Assembly (NCBI GenBank): GCA_020161965.1
Contig: JAIUNH010000144.1
Coordinates: 1-8,278 of the forward strand
Length of the DNA stretch: 8,278 bases
From: Pseudomonadota bacterium
GTDB lineage: Bacteria; Pseudomonadota; Alphaproteobacteria; CACIAM-22H2
Reading direction: 5' to 3'
The notes below the pieces were generated by a model, which was not told where the DNA came from, did not search any database, and worked only from the letters and a program-made list of their open reading frames with translations. Positions 5,292 through 8,278 of the stretch are shown here, one piece after another; within the stretch, counting starts at the first letter, position 1; each line of letters begins with the position of its first letter. The translations under genes and the position numbers were made by a program.

Positions 5292-6196
5292 GCCGTAAGC
5301 CCTTCCGGATCGTCGCGATAGCGGCGCACCATCTCTTCGACCGTTTCGTCGGGATCGAGGCCCAGCGCGCTGCCTTTGGCCGACAGCACTTGGCGTGGCC
5401 AGCGTGCGGCGATCGCCGCGATGGCGGGCTTATGCTCGATCGCGATCTTGCCCGGCCGAGGGCCGAACACGCGCTCCACCGCCGCGATGGCGTCGCGCGG
5501 TGTGATCCGCACGGTCGGCAAGCCGGCGACGCGCGCGGACCCGAAAGATTCGGCGGGCGCGTCGGCGGCGATGCGCAGCGCGCGCAACGACCGCGATAGG
5601 GCGGCAACGGCGAAACCCGTATCGGGATCGACGGGGATCGTGAAGTCGCGCCCGTTGGCATAGGCGACGATCAGATCGGACATGAAGCCCGCCGTCGTCG
5701 GGCCTTTGCGCGAAGGGCGCACCAGCGTCGTCGGCAAGCGAATACTGCGCGCATCGATACGGCCCGCGCGCGCCGCATCGGCCAGCAAAATCTCGATCGC
5801 GCGCTTGGCGCTGGCATAGGCGCCGGTCCCCGTCGTCGGCGTGGAATCGTCGACAATGCCGTCGGTCGCTTGCCCATAAACCGCGATGGCCGACGCGAAC
5901 ACGAAGACCGGCGGCTTGGGCAAGCGCGCGGCTTCCGAAATCAGATTGACCGTGCCGATCATGTTGGCGTCGAGGGCGGCGGGCCAATCCGCCTCGGCTT
6001 CAGCACCCGCGACCACGGCTGTATGGAAAATCCGATCGATACCGTTCAATGCGGCCGCGACCTGCGCGCGGTCGCACAGATCTTGGCCGTGTTCGCGGTC
6101 GAAGCCGCGAATTTCCGCGGTGCGGGGATCGCTGCGCAAATGGCGGATCAGCCTTGCGCCCAGATAGCCTTCGGAGCCGGTGACGAGAATACGCAT
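5288..6196 (-). CDS. NAD(P)-dependent epimerase/dehydratase, D-erythronate dehydrogenase (DenD)-like
   Basis: The 302-residue product is an extended short-chain dehydrogenase. The dinucleotide-binding motif TGSEGYLG sits at residues 6-13 directly after the start MRILV, which fixes the ATG at 6196. The active-site YxxxK is YASAK (Y127, K131). The later stretch RLPTTLVRPSRKGPTTAGF (about 153-171) followed by IPVDPDTGFAVAALS resembles DenD, which oxidises D-erythronate to 2-oxo-tetronate; this closer assignment comes from remembered family pattern and is tentative. The segment FASAIAVYG (100-108) has Ala103 where extended SDRs such as GalE carry the catalytic Ser, with Ser102 next to it. No good Shine-Dalgarno is close to the ATG. 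The gene converges on the TRAP permease with overlapping stops and diverges from the EamA gene by 48 bp. A generic sugar-nucleotide epimerase is the main alternative. Confidence 0.85.
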   Translation of the reverse strand: MRILVTGSEGYLGARLIRHLRSDPRTAEIRGFDREHGQDLCDRAQVAAALNGIDRIFHTAVVAGAEAEADWPAALDANMIGTVNLISEAARLPKPPVFVFASAIAVYGQATDGIVDDSTPTTGTGAYASAKRAIEILLADAARAGRIDARSIRLPTTLVRPSRKGPTTAGFMSDLIVAYANGRDFTIPVDPDTGFAVAALSRSLRALRIAADAPAESFGSARVAGLPTVRITPRDAIAAVERVFGPRPGKIAIEHKPAIAAIAARWPRQVLSAKGSALGLDPDETVEEMVRRYRDDPEGLTA

Positions 6197-6244
6197 CGCG
6201 TGCGACAGTGCCGGAACTCCCCCGTTTATCGCAAGCGTTGGACG

Positions 6245-7144
6245 ATGGCCGATCCGGTTTCGCTGCTGTGGATTCCCGCGACGTTGTTCGCTTCGGCGGC
6301 GCAGACCGCGCGCAACGTGATGCAACGCCATCTGACGGAGGCGCTGGGCACGCTCGGCGCCACGTCGGTGCGTTTCATCTACGGCTTTCCGTTCGGCCTG
6401 TTGATGGTCGGCATCGCGTGCCTGATTGCGGGAAAAGCACCGCCCGTACCCGACGCGACGACGCTGGCCTGGATCGCCACCGGCGCGGTGATGCAGATCG
6501 CGGCGACCGCCTTTACGCTCGCCGCGATGCGCATGAAGGCCTTCGCGCTCGCCATCGCCTATACGAAGTTCGAACCGGTCGAAGTCGCGATCTTCGCCTA
6601 TTTCGTGCTCGGCGAAACGCTGTCGCCGATCGGCTTCGGTGCCATCGTCGTGGCGACGATCGGCGTGCTCGCCATGTCGGGCAATCCGTGGCGCAATGGC
6701 GTGGATCTCGGCGCCACGACCTACGGCCTGCTCGCAGGTGCTGGCTACGGCATGGCGGCGGTATGTTATCGCGCGGGCATTCTGGAATTGGGCGAACCGA
6801 TTTTCTATCTCGGTGCCACCACGTCGCTCGCCTATGCGCTCGGCATTCAGGCGGCGTTGCTGGTCGTGTGGTTTGCGATCCGCGATCCCGATGTGCTCAA
6901 GCGCGTTTTCGCCGCGTGGCGCAAATCGATCTTCGCGGGCGCCATGGGCTCCTTCGCGTCGGGCGGCTGGTTCGTCGGGTTCTCGCGCGCCCCCGCCGCA
7001 TTGGTGCGCACGTTGGGTCTGGCGGAAGTACTGTTCTCGCTGATCGTCGGGCGCAACATGCTGCGCCAAAGCCTGGCGCCGCGCGAAATGGCGGGCGTGG
7101 CGCTGATCGTCGCGGGTGTCGGCGGGCTGCTGCTGTTCGGTTAG
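6245..7144 (+). CDS. EamA/DMT-superfamily membrane transporter
   Basis: The 299-residue product is almost entirely hydrophobic, consistent with about ten membrane helices and two EamA repeats, the layout of drug/metabolite transporters. The first repeat ends with the typical helix TKFEPVEVAIFAYFVLGE (about 107-124) followed by a glycine-rich helix reaching LAMSG. The second starts near GLLAGAGYGMAAVCYRAG (about 161-178) and ends with TLGLAEVLFSLIVGRNMLR and a final AGVALIVAGVGGLLLF helix. Length is normal. ATG 6245 is the natural start because the first helix begins within a few residues; no clear Shine-Dalgarno precedes it. The reading frame is open far upstream, but that part is antisense to the dehydrogenase gene and not hydrophobic. 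Such proteins export or import metabolites across the inner membrane; the substrate is not predictable. Its TAG overlaps the stop of the TPR gene. Confidence 0.88.
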   Translation: MADPVSLLWIPATLFASAAQTARNVMQRHLTEALGTLGATSVRFIYGFPFGLLMVGIACLIAGKAPPVPDATTLAWIATGAVMQIAATAFTLAAMRMKAFALAIAYTKFEPVEVAIFAYFVLGETLSPIGFGAIVVATIGVLAMSGNPWRNGVDLGATTYGLLAGAGYGMAAVCYRAGILELGEPIFYLGATTSLAYALGIQAALLVVWFAIRDPDVLKRVFAAWRKSIFAGAMGSFASGGWFVGFSRAPAALVRTLGLAEVLFSLIVGRNMLRQSLAPREMAGVALIVAGVGGLLLFG

Positions 7145-8278
7145 CGGCGGGCCTGCGCGGCCGGCAAGCCGTCGCGCAGTTTCTTCTCCAGCTCGACCTT
7201 TAGCTCGGCATCCGGCTTGCTGCGCAAGGCGCGTTCCCATTGGAACGATGCCTCGCGCCGGCGGCCGACGCGCCAATACCCGTCGCCCAGATGGTCGAGT
7301 AGCACCGGGTCTTCGGGGAGCAATTCGGCGGCACGCTCCAGCAGGGGTACTGCTTCCTCGTAACGGCCCAAGCGATAGAACGCCCAGCCGAGGGAATCGA
7401 CGATATGCCCCGAATTCGGGCGCTGTTCGACCGCGCGGCGCAGCATGCGCTCGGCCTCGACGAGATTCTCGCCGCGATCGACCCAGGTATAGGCGAGGTA
7501 GTTCATCACGTCGGGCTGTTCGGGGAACAGCTCCAGCGCGCGTTTGAAATGGCGCTCGGCCTCGGGCCAATTCTTCGCGCGCTCGAAGGCGATGCCGCGC
7601 ACATAGAAGATCGACCAGTGGCGACGTTCCGGATTGGCGCCGACGCGTTCGAGCGCCCGGCCGTAAGCCGCCGCCGCTTCGGTGAAGCGTTCGGCGTTGC
7701 GCAGGAAATTGCCCATCGAAGTCAGCGCGTCGAACCGGTCGGGATTCTCGCGCGCGAGTTTCTCCAGCGCCGCCAAAGCGCCGTTCAAATCGCCGCGCTC
7801 CTGCATATTTTCGGCGCGCCGCATCTGCGCGACATAGGCATAGGGCGAATCGGCGGGTACCCGCGCGAACAGCTTGTCGGCTTCGTCGCGCCGATCCATG
7901 CCGTCGACGATTTCGGCGACCGTCATCAAGCCCAAGGCCGCGTCTGGGTCGAGATGCAGGCCCAGCCGCCCGAAAGACACCGCGGTCGCGATCGTCGCGT
8001 CCTGGCGGAACAAGGCCGCGAGATTGAACAGCGTGTCGGCCGCCCCTTTGCGCGCATCGCGTAAGGGGAATTCAGGGGCGGGGACGGGCGGTGCCCCGAC
8101 GCGCGTGCGCGTAAGGCCGGCCAATACAACGGGCGAATCGGGGGCGACTTGGCGATAACGCAGATAAAGCTGGCGCGCTTCGGCCGTGCGGCCGCGCCGC
8201 TCCAGGAAGCCGCCGGCGATTTCGATCAGGCGCGGCGGTGCGCCGTCCTCGCCTTCCAACGCCGCGCGGTAGAAGCCT
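7141..8278 (-). CDS. Tetratricopeptide-repeat protein, N-terminus cut by window edge
   Basis: The reading frame is open from the right edge to TAA at 7143-7141, giving 378 visible residues with no convincing start codon; the true start lies beyond 8278. A TTG at 8259 is internal, as the frame continues upstream as GFYRAALEGEDG. The C-terminal third contains four consecutive TPR-like 34-35-residue units, at about 7614-7510, 7509-7408, 7407-7306 and 7305-7205, for example HIVDSLGWAFYRLGRYEEAV and LLDHLGDGYWRVGRRREASF. Earlier, more divergent repeats (GDLNGALAALEKLARENP, NAERFTEAAAAYGRALERVG) suggest a solenoid over most of the visible chain. The motifs MNYLAYTWVDRGENL and VDSLGWAFYRLGRYEEA recall a TPR protein of roughly 550-600 residues common in Alphaproteobacteria. 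The role is unknown; such solenoids usually bind other proteins. The localisation signal, if any, would be in the missing N-terminus. Confidence 0.85.
   Translation of the reverse strand, partial: GFYRAALEGEDGAPPRLIEIAGGFLERRGRTAEARQLYLRYRQVAPDSPVVLAGLTRTRVGAPPVPAPEFPLRDARKGAADTLFNLAALFRQDATIATAVSFGRLGLHLDPDAALGLMTVAEIVDGMDRRDEADKLFARVPADSPYAYVAQMRRAENMQERGDLNGALAALEKLARENPDRFDALTSMGNFLRNAERFTEAAAAYGRALERVGANPERRHWSIFYVRGIAFERAKNWPEAERHFKRALELFPEQPDVMNYLAYTWVDRGENLVEAERMLRRAVEQRPNSGHIVDSLGWAFYRLGRYEEAVPLLERAAELLPEDPVLLDHLGDGYWRVGRRREASFQWERALRSKPDAELKVELEKKLRDGLPAAQARR

Noticed and set aside
3443..5599. A 718-codon open frame on the plus strand overlapping the TRAP permease
   Set aside because: It is Arg-rich and low in hydrophobic runs, crosses the ends of three real genes in a different frame, and has no known fold. 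It is a GC-bias shadow.
5870..6244. An upstream extension of the EamA protein
   Set aside because: This segment is antisense to the dehydrogenase gene, is not hydrophobic, and adds about 125 residues not expected for a ten-helix DMT protein.
5288..7570. A single 760-codon open frame on the minus strand that includes the dehydrogenase
   Set aside because: The part above 6196 is antisense to the hydrophobic EamA gene and out of frame with the TPR gene. It is Arg/Ala/Gly-rich with no domain, and the dehydrogenase's NAD motif starts right at the ATG at 6196.
1..8278. Search for CRISPR arrays, tRNAs, insertion-sequence ends and att-like repeats
   Set aside because: No regularly spaced repeats, cloverleaf-like segments or paired terminal repeats were seen by eye, and the genes are packed with little space for such elements.

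Overview
The window looks like chromosomal DNA of a GC-rich alphaproteobacterium. A Rhodospirillales-type lineage is my best guess. The reasons are the SAM-II riboswitch (a class found mainly in Alphaproteobacteria), the metX-metW pair it controls, and a divergent gene for a long chorismate mutase-type protein. I see no transposase, integrase, CRISPR array, tRNA, rRNA or phage gene, and no intergenic stretch longer than about 230 bases.

Left part (1-2462): amino-acid biosynthesis. A chorismate mutase gene runs leftward off the edge. Facing it across a 226-bp divergent region is metX-metW, which encodes a homoserine O-acyltransferase and its methyltransferase-like companion. The region holds a compact control unit: a sigma70-like promoter, a SAM-II aptamer starting almost at the predicted transcript 5' end, a strong intrinsic terminator, then the metX Shine-Dalgarno and a GTG start. 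The expected logic is feedback: high S-adenosylmethionine stops transcription before metX. An 8-nt stretch inside the aptamer is complementary to part of the terminator, which suggests a possible switching partner.

Middle (2490-5291): a TAXI-type TRAP transporter made of a periplasmic binding protein with a signal peptide and a fused membrane permease. The two genes overlap at the stop/start, so they form one operon. The substrate cannot be read from the sequence.

Right part (5288-8278): an extended short-chain dehydrogenase gene on the minus strand resembling D-erythronate dehydrogenase (DenD), with Ala where the usual catalytic Ser would be. Next come an EamA/DMT-type membrane transporter on the plus strand and a TPR protein on the minus strand that runs off the right edge. 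Both convergent gene pairs overlap by exactly four bases at their stop codons, so neither pair has room for an intergenic terminator.

The window is mostly ordinary metabolism and transport. The metX leader is the most informative piece of non-coding DNA. I found no convincing new multi-gene system.
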